Below are positions 44,071 through 52,543 of a stretch of DNA of 64,000 nucleotides, piece after piece (within the stretch, counting starts at the first letter, position 1; each line of letters begins with the position of its first letter). The translations under genes and the position numbers were made by a program. The stretch spans positions 58,884-122,883 of the forward strand of contig CATYVQ010000007.1 of assembly GCA_958413895.1 (NCBI GenBank), read 5' to 3'. This stretch comes from an uncultured Collinsella sp. GTDB lineage: Bacteria; Actinomycetota; Coriobacteriia; Coriobacteriales; Coriobacteriaceae. A model generated the notes under the pieces. The model had not been told where the DNA came from, ran no database searches, and saw only the letters and a program-made list of their open reading frames with translations.

Positions 44071-45496
44071 CGCTTCCGATCCGCGCCAGCAGAATCGTAC
44101 ACGGCAGCCGGCGTCGCGCCCTGCTCAGCCTGGCCAGCGTCCGGCACAGCCGACGCAGCGCGCAGCTCAGCCTGCCGCGCGCTCGGTGCAGTCCTTCTCT
44201 CATTCGGCCCAACCTGTTCAACGGACGGGTCAGCAGCCTTCTGCTCGTTCTGTTCAGCATTCGGCTTCTCACGCGGCTCAGCAGCCCACTGCTCGTACGG
44301 CCCAGCCTGCAGGCGGTACCCGCTTTAAGCAGCAGGCACCTACCCAGCGAACTCAGGCCCCTCAATCGCATTCGCATCACACTCGCGGTTCGCATGGCGT
44401 TGCTCCGGCGACCCGCTCGAGCTACAACACGCATGCTCGTCGCGGTGCTCAAAAGAAGAGTGCTCCGGTTCCCATGATCATCGGCGTTGTGGTGGCGGTG
44501 CTTGCGCTTGCTGCGATCGCTTTCTTTGTCGTGCCGGCCGTCAAGGGCTTCTTCGCCGGTGGGGATACCAAGGTCACGGCTGGTCAGCAGGTTACGGTGA
44601 CCATTCCCGACGGTGCTTCGGGCGATACTATCGCCTCGATTCTCTCCGAGAACCATATCGTCGAAAATCCCAAGGATTACTATGCGGCGGTGAAAAAGCT
44701 CAACGCCGATATGTCGCTCAAGCCTGGCACCTATTCGTTTACCACGCTCATGGATGCGACCAAGGTTGTTCAGCAGCTCATGGAAGGTCCCAACGCGGGC
44801 TCCAATGCGCTGACTATCCCTGAGGGCCTAACGGTCGATCAAGTCGCCGACCGTGTGGCCCAGGCCTACGACGGCATCTCTAAGGAAGACTTCCTCAACC
44901 AGGCCAAGGCCTCCAACTACGTGGACGACTATAGCTTCCTTAAGGGCGCCGCCAACGACTCGCTTGAGGGTTTCTTGTTCCCCAAGACTTATTCGTTGGG
45001 CGATTCGCCGACGGCCGATGACGTGATTCGTGCTATGCTCGATCAGTTTAAGACCGAGTACAAGTCGCTTGACTTTGCGAGCTGCGAAGCCAAGATCAAG
45101 GAGCGCTATGGTGTGGAGATGTCCGACTACGACATCGTCAACTTGGCCTCTATCGTTGAGCGCGAGGGCCTCAACGCCGATCAACGTGCGCACGTGGCCT
45201 CGGTCTTCTACAACCGCCTTGCCGGCAAGCTCGACGGTCTGCGTTATCTCAACAGCGATGCGACCATGATGTATGTCACCGGTGGCGAGGTTACCGCCGA
45301 CGACCTGCAGAGCGATAGTCCGTATAACACCTATAAGCACGAGGGCCTGCCGCCCACGCCCATCTGCTCTCCGTCGCTCGAGGCGCTTAAGGCCACGCTT
45401 GAGCCGACCGACTCCGATGACCTGTATTTCTACATTACGCAGGACGAGGAGTACTTCTCGCAAACCTACGAAGAGCATCAACAGTCTTGGAATTAG
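44063..45496 (+). CDS. mltG: Endolytic murein transglycosylase MltG
   Basis: 477-aa membrane-anchored lytic transglycosylase that cuts new glycan strands and sets their length. The first ~125 residues are cytoplasmic, low-complexity and rich in Gln, Pro, Ala and Ser (repeats such as AQPAARSVQ, RPAQPTQR), unusual in length. One transmembrane helix (~137-160) is followed by a LysM-like segment and the YceG catalytic domain with the catalytic Glu in NLASIVEREG, then FYNRLAGKLDGLRYLNSDATMMYV. AGGAGG upstream of ATG 44063 supports the start. It overlaps ruvX; yqeG follows. Confidence 0.95.
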   Translation: MPSASDPRQQNRTRQPASRPAQPGQRPAQPTQRAAQPAARSVQSFSHSAQPVQRTGQQPSARSVQHSASHAAQQPTARTAQPAGGTRFKQQAPTQRTQAPQSHSHHTRGSHGVAPATRSSYNTHARRGAQKKSAPVPMIIGVVVAVLALAAIAFFVVPAVKGFFAGGDTKVTAGQQVTVTIPDGASGDTIASILSENHIVENPKDYYAAVKKLNADMSLKPGTYSFTTLMDATKVVQQLMEGPNAGSNALTIPEGLTVDQVADRVAQAYDGISKEDFLNQAKASNYVDDYSFLKGAANDSLEGFLFPKTYSLGDSPTADDVIRAMLDQFKTEYKSLDFASCEAKIKERYGVEMSDYDIVNLASIVEREGLNADQRAHVASVFYNRLAGKLDGLRYLNSDATMMYVTGGEVTADDLQSDSPYNTYKHEGLPPTPICSPSLEALKATLEPTDSDDLYFYITQDEEYFSQTYEEHQQSWN

Positions 45497-45497
45497 C

Positions 45498-45995
45498 ATG
45501 AGGATTTTTAGCCCCAAACGATACGTTGCCTCGGTCGATCGCATCGACCTTGATACCCTGTGGGCCGACGGCAAACGCGCCATTCTGCTCGATCGCGATA
45601 ACACCCTGGTGCCGCGCGACACCGAGCAGGTTCCCGCCGCGGTTTCCGCTTGGCTCGATGCCGCCCGCGCCAAAGGCTTTAAGCTGTGCATGGTGTCCAA
45701 CAACTGGCATCGCGACCAGGTCATGAGCTCTGCACGCGAGCTGGGACTCGAGGCCATCAGCCACGCCATGAAGCCGGCGCCGTTTGCCCTCAAGGCGGGT
45801 CTTAAGCGCCTCGGCGCCACAGCCGACGAGGCGGTGCTGATCGGTGATCAGCTCTACACTGATGTGTGGAGCGGCAATTTTGCCGGCGTCGATACTATCT
45901 TGGTTAAGCCGCAGGCAACCCAGGACCTGTGGTACACGCAGATCTTCCGTATCTTTGAGCGCCGGGCCCTGCGCGACCTTCCCTGCGAGGAATAG
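45498..45995 (+). CDS. yqeG: YqeG-family HAD phosphatase
   Basis: 165-aa HAD IIIA-type phosphatase. Motif I is LLDRDNTLVPRD (nucleophile Asp), motif II VSNN, with the motif III lysine in MKPAPFALKAGL and motif IV IGDQLYTDVWSG. YqeG-family proteins have been linked to phosphatidylglycerophosphate phosphatase activity in some lineages; the substrate here is not shown. ATG 45498 immediately follows the mltG stop. Upstream of aroK, likely the same operon. Confidence 0.9.
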   Translation: MRIFSPKRYVASVDRIDLDTLWADGKRAILLDRDNTLVPRDTEQVPAAVSAWLDAARAKGFKLCMVSNNWHRDQVMSSARELGLEAISHAMKPAPFALKAGLKRLGATADEAVLIGDQLYTDVWSGNFAGVDTILVKPQATQDLWYTQIFRIFERRALRDLPCEE

Positions 45996-46003
45996 GTTTC
46001 GCC

Positions 46004-46537
46004 ATGTCTCAGCACATCAAACACGGCTGCGACCATATCTTCTTTATCGGCTTTTTGGGCGCGGGCAAATCGACACTCGCGCGCAACGTCGGCACTATGT
46101 TCAAGCGGCGTTTTATCGATACCGACCGCCTGGTCGTGCGCCGTTGCGGCAAGTCGGTAACCGAGATTTTTGAGACCGAGGGCGAGGATCGTTTTCGCGA
46201 GCTCGAGACCTCGGCGCTCCGTTCGCTCCAAAGCGAGCGCAGCCTGTTGGTTTCGTGCGGGGGCGGTATCGTCGAGACGCCGGTGAATATTGAGTTGATG
46301 CACGAAATGGGTACGTGTGTGTACCTCGAGGGCGACTTCGAGGATTCGATTCGCCAGATTCGTCGGTCCGACACGCGCCCCGATTTCCGCTCGCCCGAGC
46401 ATGCCGCGCGCCTGTTTGAGCATCGCCGTCCGCTGTATCGACAGGCCGCCGACCTTACCCTTGATATTCGCAACAAGTCCTTCGAGGACGTTTCCTACCT
46501 TTGTGCCGAGATGCTTTTGGAGCGTGGACTGCTATGA
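46004..46537 (+). CDS. aroK: Shikimate kinase
   Basis: 177-aa P-loop kinase phosphorylating shikimate in aromatic amino acid synthesis. The Walker A motif is FIGFLGAGKSTLARNVG, the shikimate-binding DTDRLV segment and FRELE, the GGG element SCGGGIVETP, and the lid Arg residues near RRSDTRPDFRSPEHAARLFEHR. It overlaps the AroB-like gene by 4 bp, the usual aroK-aroB arrangement. Confidence 0.93.
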   Translation: MSQHIKHGCDHIFFIGFLGAGKSTLARNVGTMFKRRFIDTDRLVVRRCGKSVTEIFETEGEDRFRELETSALRSLQSERSLLVSCGGGIVETPVNIELMHEMGTCVYLEGDFEDSIRQIRRSDTRPDFRSPEHAARLFEHRRPLYRQAADLTLDIRNKSFEDVSYLCAEMLLERGLL

Positions 46538-47643
46538 TTCGCCGTCAACTGATCAATTTCCAAAACCGCAGCGTCGATGTCCGTGTCGGATTGGGTGCGT
46601 TCGATGAGCTTTCGCGCATGTTTGCCTCGGCCGTTGGCAAGCCTAAGCGCGCGATGGTGGTTTGGAATAGAGCTGTGTCCGATCGCTTTGGCGAGATCGT
46701 TGAGCACGCTCTGGTCGATGCTGGCTTTGCTGTGTCGGAGCTTTCGCTCGAGGTTTCGCCTGCTGGTGCCACGCTGGCCGATGCTGATGCTGTCTTTGGC
46801 GCCCTGTCTGCCAACGGCGTTACCTGCGACGATCTGGTTGTCGCCGTTGGCGATGCCGCAACCTGCTCGGTTGTTAGCTGGTGCGCCAACCAGTGGTGCG
46901 GCCGAACCGAGTGCGCGCTGTTGCCGACGACCTTCGACGCCATGCTCACGGTCGCGACGACCATGAAGCCGCTCATTGCCTCGTCGGCCAATGCCCTTCC
47001 CGCTATCGCGTTCCGTCCCGAACCGGGCTTGGTCGTGTGTGACCTCGACCTTGTTCGCGAGGCGGACCCCGAGGACCTCAAGCTCGGCTATGCGGTACTT
47101 GTTGGCACCATGCTTTCGAGCAGCAAGTCCCGCTGGAATCAGTTTACTGAGACCGTTCCCGAGATTCTCGCGGGCGAGGAGGTCGCGCTCGTCAATGCCG
47201 TTCAATGGTCTCAGACTGCCCGCAAGGACGTTCTGATGGCCACGAACCCGAGCGCTCGTCATGCGCTCGATTTTGGCATGACGGGGGAGCGTACCCTGCG
47301 CGTCTGCTTGGGCGATGCCGCTTCGCAGGTCCCTGCCTACCAGCTGTTGTCCGAGGGCATGCGCTTTGAGGCGCGCCTAGCACATGATGCCTGCGACTTC
47401 GATATCGATTACGTCTTTGAGGTCGATGACTGTCTGGAGGACTTTGGTATCGAGGAACTTGCCTTCGATCTGGAGCCTGGCGCATATATCGAGGAGTTCC
47501 GCAAGCAGCAGTTCGCTCGCTCGAATCGCAGCATGCTGCCGCTACCCGCGGCACTCGGTGCCATTCGCCTAACGAGCGTTGAGGACGAGGTTCTTGAGCG
47601 CCATGCTCACGCCTACTTGGCTTCTCGCAAAGAACTTCTCTAA
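46534..47643 (+). CDS. AroB-like dehydroquinate synthase homologue lacking metal ligands
   Basis: 369-aa protein placed and sized like 3-dehydroquinate synthase and sharing its overall pattern (VAVGDAATCS, ALLPTTFDAMLTV, VVCDLDLVR, ARHALDFGMTGERTL). By eye the catalytic residues are gone. The GGK block after the PTT element reads MKPLIASSANA. The metal-ligand Glu in GLAEVIK reads GYAVLVG. FGHTFGHAIE reads FGMTGERTLR, losing two histidines. The third His region has no match. It is probably a pseudoenzyme or a protein with a new role, translated with aroK (4-bp overlap). A remote but active dehydroquinate synthase cannot be ruled out without structural modelling. Confidence 0.75.
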   Translation: MIRRQLINFQNRSVDVRVGLGAFDELSRMFASAVGKPKRAMVVWNRAVSDRFGEIVEHALVDAGFAVSELSLEVSPAGATLADADAVFGALSANGVTCDDLVVAVGDAATCSVVSWCANQWCGRTECALLPTTFDAMLTVATTMKPLIASSANALPAIAFRPEPGLVVCDLDLVREADPEDLKLGYAVLVGTMLSSSKSRWNQFTETVPEILAGEEVALVNAVQWSQTARKDVLMATNPSARHALDFGMTGERTLRVCLGDAASQVPAYQLLSEGMRFEARLAHDACDFDIDYVFEVDDCLEDFGIEELAFDLEPGAYIEEFRKQQFARSNRSMLPLPAALGAIRLTSVEDEVLERHAHAYLASRKELL

Positions 47644-47680
47644 GATTTATTGACATCCATCGTCTTTCGTATCATGTTGA

Positions 47681-47743
47681 GGGGCGGGTTTTCAATCGGT
47701 TGCGGATCGCATGCGATTCCATCGTTCGGTTGAGACCCGTCCC
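47681..47743 (+). ncRNA. 63-nt imperfect RNA hairpin in the pepP leader
   Basis: An imperfect palindrome centred on GCATGC (47709-47714). GGGGCGGGTTTTCAATCGG on the left faces CCGttTGAGACCCGTCCC-type sequence on the right. Several mismatches between the arms would be G-U pairs in RNA, which suggests structure at the RNA level. It ends 33 bp before the pepP start, between a TTGACA at 47650-47655 and the ribosome site AAAGGAA. Function unknown. Confidence 0.55.
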
Positions 47744-47775
47744 GTCTATATAGAGACAACAAGAAAGGAATCTGC

Positions 47776-48906
47776 ATGTCTGAGTTTGCTGCCGGTCCTG
47801 CCGGTCGTATCGAGCGTGTCCGTGCCCTGATGGCCGAGCGTGGCTACGACGCCATCGTGGTGCGCGACGAGGCCAACCTTCGTTGGCTTACGGGCGTGAA
47901 GGGCGTCTTCGACTACACCTTCGAGTTCCCGCACGCGGCGTTTATTACGGCCGACCAGTGCCTGTTCCACACCGACTCGCGCTACCTCAACAGCTTTGAG
48001 GAGAACACGCCCGCCGGCAGCCCCTGGGTCTACGACATGGACGAGGGCACCATCCCCGGTTGGGTCGCCGGCAAGATTGCGGCTAACAAGTGCCGTGTCT
48101 GCGCTGTCGAGGACGATATGCAGATCAACTTCTACCAGGGTATTCAGCGCGGCCTGGAGGACCGTTCCGTCGCCTGCATGCTGCCGCTGATGCACGACGA
48201 CATCCGCAAGATGCGCGCCATCAAGGATGCCGAGGAGATCGAGCTCATGCGCCATGCACAGTCGATCACCGACGCCGCCTTCCAGCACATGCTCGGCTTT
48301 ATTAAGCCCGGTATGACCGAGAAGCAGGTTCGCAACGAGCTCGAGAACTTTATGTTCGCCAACGGCGCTGACAGCCTTGCCTTCGGCTCCATCGTAGCGA
48401 GCGGTCCCAACACCGCCAACCCGCATGCCGTGCCGAGCGAACGCGTGATCGAGAAGGGCGACTTTGTCCTCATGGATTACGGCGCGGGCTACTGCGATTA
48501 TCGTTCCGATATGACGCGCACCGTCGTGATGGGCGAGCCCACGCAGGAACAGCTCGACCTGTATGCTCTCGTGCGCCGTACGCACGAGGAGTGCGTCGCC
48601 GCCATCCATCCGGGCGTCGAGGGCAACGACATCTTCAAGCTTTCCAAGAAGATCATCGGCGATGCCGGCTATGGCGATTACTACAACCATGGTCTGGGCC
48701 ACGGCGTGGGCATCGACATCCACGAGCTGCCCAACTTCAACCGCAGCAAGAACACCATCGAGATCGGCTCGGTTGTCACCATGGAGCCCGGCGTTTACCT
48801 GCCCGGCGTGGGCGGCGTGCGCCTTGAGGACTACGGCGTGGTCACCGAGAACGGCTACGAGCCCTTCACCAAGACCCCGCACGACCTGCACGTTATCGAC
48901 TGCTAG
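47776..48906 (+). CDS. pepP: Xaa-Pro aminopeptidase (M24 metallopeptidase)
   Basis: 376-aa cytosolic dinuclear metallopeptidase removing N-terminal residues before proline. The N-terminal creatinase-like domain (~1-130) precedes a pita-bread catalytic domain whose ligands lie in MDYGAGYCDYRSDMTR (two Asp), YNHGLGHGVGIDIHELP (His), TMEPGVYLP (Glu) and RLEDYGVV (Glu). Length and architecture match PepQ/PepP. Adjacent to efp, the conserved pepP-efp pairing linked to proline-rich translation. Ended by a strong terminator. Confidence 0.93.
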   Translation: MSEFAAGPAGRIERVRALMAERGYDAIVVRDEANLRWLTGVKGVFDYTFEFPHAAFITADQCLFHTDSRYLNSFEENTPAGSPWVYDMDEGTIPGWVAGKIAANKCRVCAVEDDMQINFYQGIQRGLEDRSVACMLPLMHDDIRKMRAIKDAEEIELMRHAQSITDAAFQHMLGFIKPGMTEKQVRNELENFMFANGADSLAFGSIVASGPNTANPHAVPSERVIEKGDFVLMDYGAGYCDYRSDMTRTVVMGEPTQEQLDLYALVRRTHEECVAAIHPGVEGNDIFKLSKKIIGDAGYGDYYNHGLGHGVGIDIHELPNFNRSKNTIEIGSVVTMEPGVYLPGVGGVRLEDYGVVTENGYEPFTKTPHDLHVIDC

Positions 48907-48929
48907 TCTACTTCGGTAGATAGTTTGGG

Positions 48930-48972
48930 GCGGGGCGTTCGGATCGATTCGGACGCCCCGCGTTCTCTTTTT
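48930..48972 (+). terminator. pepP terminator
   Basis: GCGGGGCGT and ACGCCCCGC form a 9-bp GC stem with inner TCGG/CGATTCGG pairing, then GTTCTCTTTTT. A TATAAT (49004-49009) for efp lies 32 bp further. Confidence 0.85.
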
Positions 48973-49003
48973 ATGCGCTCGCTGCAGGCGCCGTCTGCAA
49001 GTG

Positions 49004-49009
49004 TATAAT
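49004..49009 (+). promoter_or_regulatory. efp -10 element
   Basis: A perfect TATAAT 57 bp before the efp start; no convincing -35 sequence is present, so an extended or weak -35 is possible. Confidence 0.55.
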
Positions 49010-49066
49010 TTCTGTCGTATGTAATTTGGACGCTTGTGCGTTCTGCCCATAACAAGAAAGGTCGCT

Positions 49067-49630
49067 ATGCCTACCATTTCTACCGCCGACTTCAAGAACG
49101 GCCTCGGTCTCCGCATCAAGGACAAGGTCTACACCATCGTCGAGTTCCAGCATGTCAAGCCGGGCAAGGGCGGCGCGTTTGTGCGCTACAAGACCCGCGA
49201 CATCAAGAGCGGCCGCGTCGTCGAGAACACCTGCAACGCCGGCACCAAGTTCGAGAGCGTCATGCTCACCACCCGTGAGTTCCAGTACCTCTACAACGAT
49301 GGCGCCGACTACATCTTCATGGACAACGAGACCTATGAGCAGGTTCCCGTTCCCGAGGACATGGTGGGCGAGAACTCCAAGTGGCTGCGCGAGAACGACA
49401 TCTGCCAGCTGCTCTTCGCCGACGATGAGCTCATGGGCGTGACCCCGCCGATGTTCATCGAGACCACCATCGTCCAAACCGACCCGGGCTTTAAGGGCGA
49501 CACCGTCCAGGGTTCCACCAAGCCGGCCACGATCGACACCGGCGCTGTCATCCAGGTCCCCATGTACCTCAACGAGGGCGAGGTCATCAAGGTTGACACC
49601 CGCGACGGCAAGTTCGTCTCCCGCGTCTAG
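49067..49630 (+). CDS. efp: Translation elongation factor P
   Basis: 187-aa factor that relieves ribosomes stalled at polyproline. Three beta domains as usual. The loop tip is HVKPGKGGAF with the modifiable Lys34, flanked by the normal PGKGG motif. No modification-enzyme genes are in the window. AACAAGAAAGGTCGC before ATG 49067 is the ribosome site. The Gls24, nusB and xseB genes follow, so it may be the first gene of a longer transcript. Confidence 0.97.
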   Translation: MPTISTADFKNGLGLRIKDKVYTIVEFQHVKPGKGGAFVRYKTRDIKSGRVVENTCNAGTKFESVMLTTREFQYLYNDGADYIFMDNETYEQVPVPEDMVGENSKWLRENDICQLLFADDELMGVTPPMFIETTIVQTDPGFKGDTVQGSTKPATIDTGAVIQVPMYLNEGEVIKVDTRDGKFVSRV

Positions 49631-49654
49631 CAACCAAATCTTCTAGGAGGACTC

Positions 49655-50017
49655 ATGCCCCAGGAAATCAAGATTGACGGCATCGGCATTTCGCCCGATG
49701 TTCTGACCGCCATCGTCTCGCGCGCCGTGTCCGATGTCGAGGGCATCGCCTCCGTTGGCGTCAAGGACCTTGCCACCAACCTTGTCTCCATGATGCTCTC
49801 GTCCAAGGCCCCGGCTTCCGAGCCGGCGGTCGAGGCCGAGGCCGTCGGCGACAAGCTCGCACTCACCGTGCGCGTCGTGGTGTTCTTTGGCTATCCGTTC
49901 AAGAAACTCGCCGAGGCCGTTCGCGCCGCCGTGGTCGCTGCCATCGATGCCCAGGTTGGCGTTGAGGTCGAGCGCGTTGACGTTTGCATCGACGGCCTCG
50001 TTTTCCCCAAGGAGTAA
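49655..50017 (+). CDS. Asp23/Gls24 family protein
   Basis: 120-aa member of the same family as the gene at 3776. It has IDGIGISPDVLTAIVSRAVSDVEGIASVGV and a second half with LALTVRVVVFFGYPFKKLAE and ending VDVCIDGLVFP. In Gram-positives this family member (YqhY-type) sits between efp and nusB and is linked to fatty-acid/acetyl-CoA homeostasis in Bacillus. AGGAGGACTC before ATG 49655 supports the start. The nusB start follows 3 bp after the stop. Confidence 0.88.
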   Translation: MPQEIKIDGIGISPDVLTAIVSRAVSDVEGIASVGVKDLATNLVSMMLSSKAPASEPAVEAEAVGDKLALTVRVVVFFGYPFKKLAEAVRAAVVAAIDAQVGVEVERVDVCIDGLVFPKE

Positions 50018-50020
50018 CCT

Positions 50021-50605
50021 TTGAGCCTTAAGGTTTATCGCGGGCGTACGCTTGCCCGCAGTCAGGCGCTGCAGCTGTTGTTCCAGGCCGAGGCCACGGA
50101 CAGCCCGCTCGAGCGCGTCCTCGAGGGTGATTTCCTGATCTCGAAGGGCCCCCTCGACCCCTATGCGCTGGAGCTGTGCCGCGGTGCCTACGAGCATATC
50201 GACCGCATCGACTGCGCTCTGCGCTCCGTTGCCAAGAACTGGGATCTTATGCGCATGCCCGGTGCCGACCGCAATCTGCTGCGTATCGCCGTTTATGAGA
50301 TGCGTTTTCTCACCGACGAGGAAGTCTCGGACGCCATCGTGATCAACGAGGCTGTCGAGCTTGCAAAGGCCTATGGCACCGACCAGTCCGCGTCGTTCGT
50401 CAACGGCGTGCTGGGCAAGATCGCTCGCAGCGAGGAGCTGCCGGGCGAGGACCTGTATCAGGAGCTGCTGGCCGAGGACCGTGCGCGCGAGGAGGCTCAG
50501 GCCGCCGAGGCTGCCGCCAAGGTTGCGGTTGCCCAGGCTGAGGCTGGCGTGCTGGCTGAGGATGCGGACGCTGCTGAGGCTGACATCGACTCCGTCGAGG
50601 AGTAG
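50021..50605 (+). CDS. nusB: Transcription antitermination factor NusB
   Basis: 194-aa RNA-binding protein acting with NusE in rRNA antitermination. The family core covers residues ~5-135 (ARSQALQLLFQAEA; IDRIDCALRSVAKNWDLMRM; DRNLLRIAVYEMRFLTDE; SFVNGVLGKIAR). A ~50-residue acidic Ala/Glu-rich tail follows, longer than usual. The start is TTG 50021, supported by AAGGAG (50009-50014) overlapping the previous stop. xseB begins 2 bp after its stop. Confidence 0.92.
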   Translation: MSLKVYRGRTLARSQALQLLFQAEATDSPLERVLEGDFLISKGPLDPYALELCRGAYEHIDRIDCALRSVAKNWDLMRMPGADRNLLRIAVYEMRFLTDEEVSDAIVINEAVELAKAYGTDQSASFVNGVLGKIARSEELPGEDLYQELLAEDRAREEAQAAEAAAKVAVAQAEAGVLAEDADAAEADIDSVEE

Positions 50606-50607
50606 TC

Positions 50608-50847
50608 ATGCCAGAGGGTTCTGTCCGTAACTTTGATGAGATCTCGGACCGTCTGGATCAGATCATCGCTACCGTTCGCTCCAAGGATACCTCCTTGGAG
50701 CGTTCGCTCGATCTGTTTGACGAAGCGATTGAGCTGGGCTCCCGCGCGGTCGATATGGTCGACAAGTTTGAGTTGACGCCGCGTGAGGCCGACAAGCTCG
50801 AGCAGGAATACGATGAGGATGCGGCAAACGAATCCCAGGATAGCTAG
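50608..50847 (+). CDS. xseB: Exodeoxyribonuclease VII small subunit
   Basis: 79-aa helical protein typical of XseB (FDEISDRLDQIIATVRSKD, LERSLDLFDEAIELG). It binds the large subunit XseA to make the ssDNA exonuclease. xseA, which normally precedes it, is not in this window; it must be elsewhere or absent. GAGGAG upstream of ATG 50608 is the ribosome site. Confidence 0.9.
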   Translation: MPEGSVRNFDEISDRLDQIIATVRSKDTSLERSLDLFDEAIELGSRAVDMVDKFELTPREADKLEQEYDEDAANESQDS

Positions 50848-50882
50848 GCCGCATCTCCGGATACGAATGGTTGATGGCATTC

Positions 50883-51686
50883 ATGAAACGCGTGCGTCTT
50901 GATGACGAACTGATTTCACAGGGCATCTGCGCCGATCGCGCGGATGCCCTTCGCACTCTTATGGCCGGCTTGGTCTCGAGTGGCGGTGAGCGCTTGACTT
51001 CGCCGGGCCTTAAGGTGACCCCGGGCCTGCCGCTGCACGTGAAGGGACGCATTCCCTATGTTGGCCGCGGCGGTCTTAAGCTTGAAGGCGCACTTGATGC
51101 GTTTGGCATCAATCCGACGGGCCTTGCCTGTCTGGATGTGGGCTGCTCTACCGGCGGCTTTACCGATTGCCTGCTCAAGCGCGGAGCTGCGACCGTTGTC
51201 TCGGTGGACGTGGGTCGCGCCCAGTTCGATTGGTCGTTACGTCAGGACGATCGCGTAACGCTGCGTGAGCGCACAAACGTGACACAGCTGCCTGAGCTTG
51301 GTTATGCCGGCGCCATCGACTTGGCTGTGTGTGATGTCTCGTTTACCAGCATCGCGAACATTATCGATGCGGTGCTGGCGTGCCTGGCGCCTACGGGTGC
51401 ATTCTGCACGCTCGTAAAGCCGCAGTTTGAGGCTCCGGCGGCGCTGGTGGGCGAGGGCGGCATTGTGACCGATCCCGCCGTGCGCCGCGATACACTCGTG
51501 GCGGCGGTTGAGCTCTTTGCCGCCAAGGGCCTGTTCCCGGTCGATGTGTGCGTGTCACCCATTCATGGTGCCAAGGGCAACGTTGAGTTTTTCCTGTACG
51601 GCACAAGGTTAGTCCCCGGCGACCGTTCGCAAGACGAGCTGCAATCCCAGGTATCGGTTTTGAGCGAGAAAGCTGCAACGCTATGA
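50883..51686 (+). CDS. tlyA: TlyA-family rRNA methyltransferase/haemolysin
   Basis: 267-aa protein with an N-terminal S4 RNA-binding domain (residues 1-60) and an FtsJ-like methyltransferase domain with SAM site LDVGCSTGGFTDCLLKRGA and later VCDVSFTSI and VKPQFEA. TlyA proteins methylate ribose in 16S and 23S rRNA and affect capreomycin sensitivity. ATG 50883 gives the typical MKRVRLDDELISQG start; TTG 50871 and ATG 50874 are in frame upstream. The 3' end overlaps nadK by 4 bp. Confidence 0.9.
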   Translation: MKRVRLDDELISQGICADRADALRTLMAGLVSSGGERLTSPGLKVTPGLPLHVKGRIPYVGRGGLKLEGALDAFGINPTGLACLDVGCSTGGFTDCLLKRGAATVVSVDVGRAQFDWSLRQDDRVTLRERTNVTQLPELGYAGAIDLAVCDVSFTSIANIIDAVLACLAPTGAFCTLVKPQFEAPAALVGEGGIVTDPAVRRDTLVAAVELFAAKGLFPVDVCVSPIHGAKGNVEFFLYGTRLVPGDRSQDELQSQVSVLSEKAATL

Positions 51687-52543
51687 AGGTCTTTCTGGTT
51701 CCCAATTACTACAAGCAAGAGGCGGTCGAGAGCGGCCTGATGCTCGAGCTTTGGCTTTCGCGCCAGGGCTACGAGGTCGCATGGGCTGCCGACCAGCGCT
51801 CCAAGATCCAGAGCACGCCTGATATTGACGGCTCCGATCTGGTCATTACGCTCGGCGGCGACGGTACGTTGCTGCGCGCTGCCCGCATCCTCAACCATCG
51901 CGAGATTCCCATCCTCGGTCTTTCCTATGGTCACCTGGGCTTTTTAACTGCTGCGAGTCCAGAGGAGCGCGACATTCTGCAGGTCGTGAGCGACGCCCTG
52001 TCCGGTGAGCTGCACGTGAGCCGTCGCGCCACCATCGCCGCGGATATCGTGTCCGTGCGCGACGATGGCACGAAGGATGTCGTGCGCACGTTCGCCCTCA
52101 ACGACATGGCACTCACACGCGGCCCCCTGTCCGATATGGTCGAGTTTGACATCACGGTGTCCGGCCATCATATCGACCGCCTGCGCGGTGACGGTGTCGT
52201 CGTTTCGACAGCGACCGGCTCCACCGGCTATGCGCTTTCCGCCGGTGGCCCCATCGTGAGCCCCGATTACACGGGCATGGTCTGCGTGCCCATCGCTCCA
52301 CATACCATTCAGGCTCGCGCTTTCTTGACTTCGCCGAGTGATGTCGTCGAGATCTTTATGTCCGATGATCGCCCGAGCGTTCCGGCAATCGCCATCGACG
52401 GACAGTTTATTACCTGCGATGGCACGGTCGAGAGCGTGGCCGTGCGTCGCGGTCCCGGCGATGTGCTGCTGCTGGATTACGGCCCCGAGAGCTTCTATAA
52501 CTCGGTTAGCCGTGTGTTCTACGGAGTGCGTCATGATCGATGA
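51683..52543 (+). CDS. nadK: NAD kinase
   Basis: 286-aa ATP-NAD kinase supplying NADP. The catalytic GGDGTLLRAAR motif is at ~residues 55-65, with GxxNxGxLGFL present as GLSYGHLGFL (Asn replaced by Tyr/Gly) and the Gly-rich ATATGSTGYALSAGGPI present. Start ATG 51683 overlaps the tlyA stop (ATGA). tlyA-nadK-recN is a conserved trio. Confidence 0.94.
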   Translation: MKVFLVPNYYKQEAVESGLMLELWLSRQGYEVAWAADQRSKIQSTPDIDGSDLVITLGGDGTLLRAARILNHREIPILGLSYGHLGFLTAASPEERDILQVVSDALSGELHVSRRATIAADIVSVRDDGTKDVVRTFALNDMALTRGPLSDMVEFDITVSGHHIDRLRGDGVVVSTATGSTGYALSAGGPIVSPDYTGMVCVPIAPHTIQARAFLTSPSDVVEIFMSDDRPSVPAIAIDGQFITCDGTVESVAVRRGPGDVLLLDYGPESFYNSVSRVFYGVRHDR

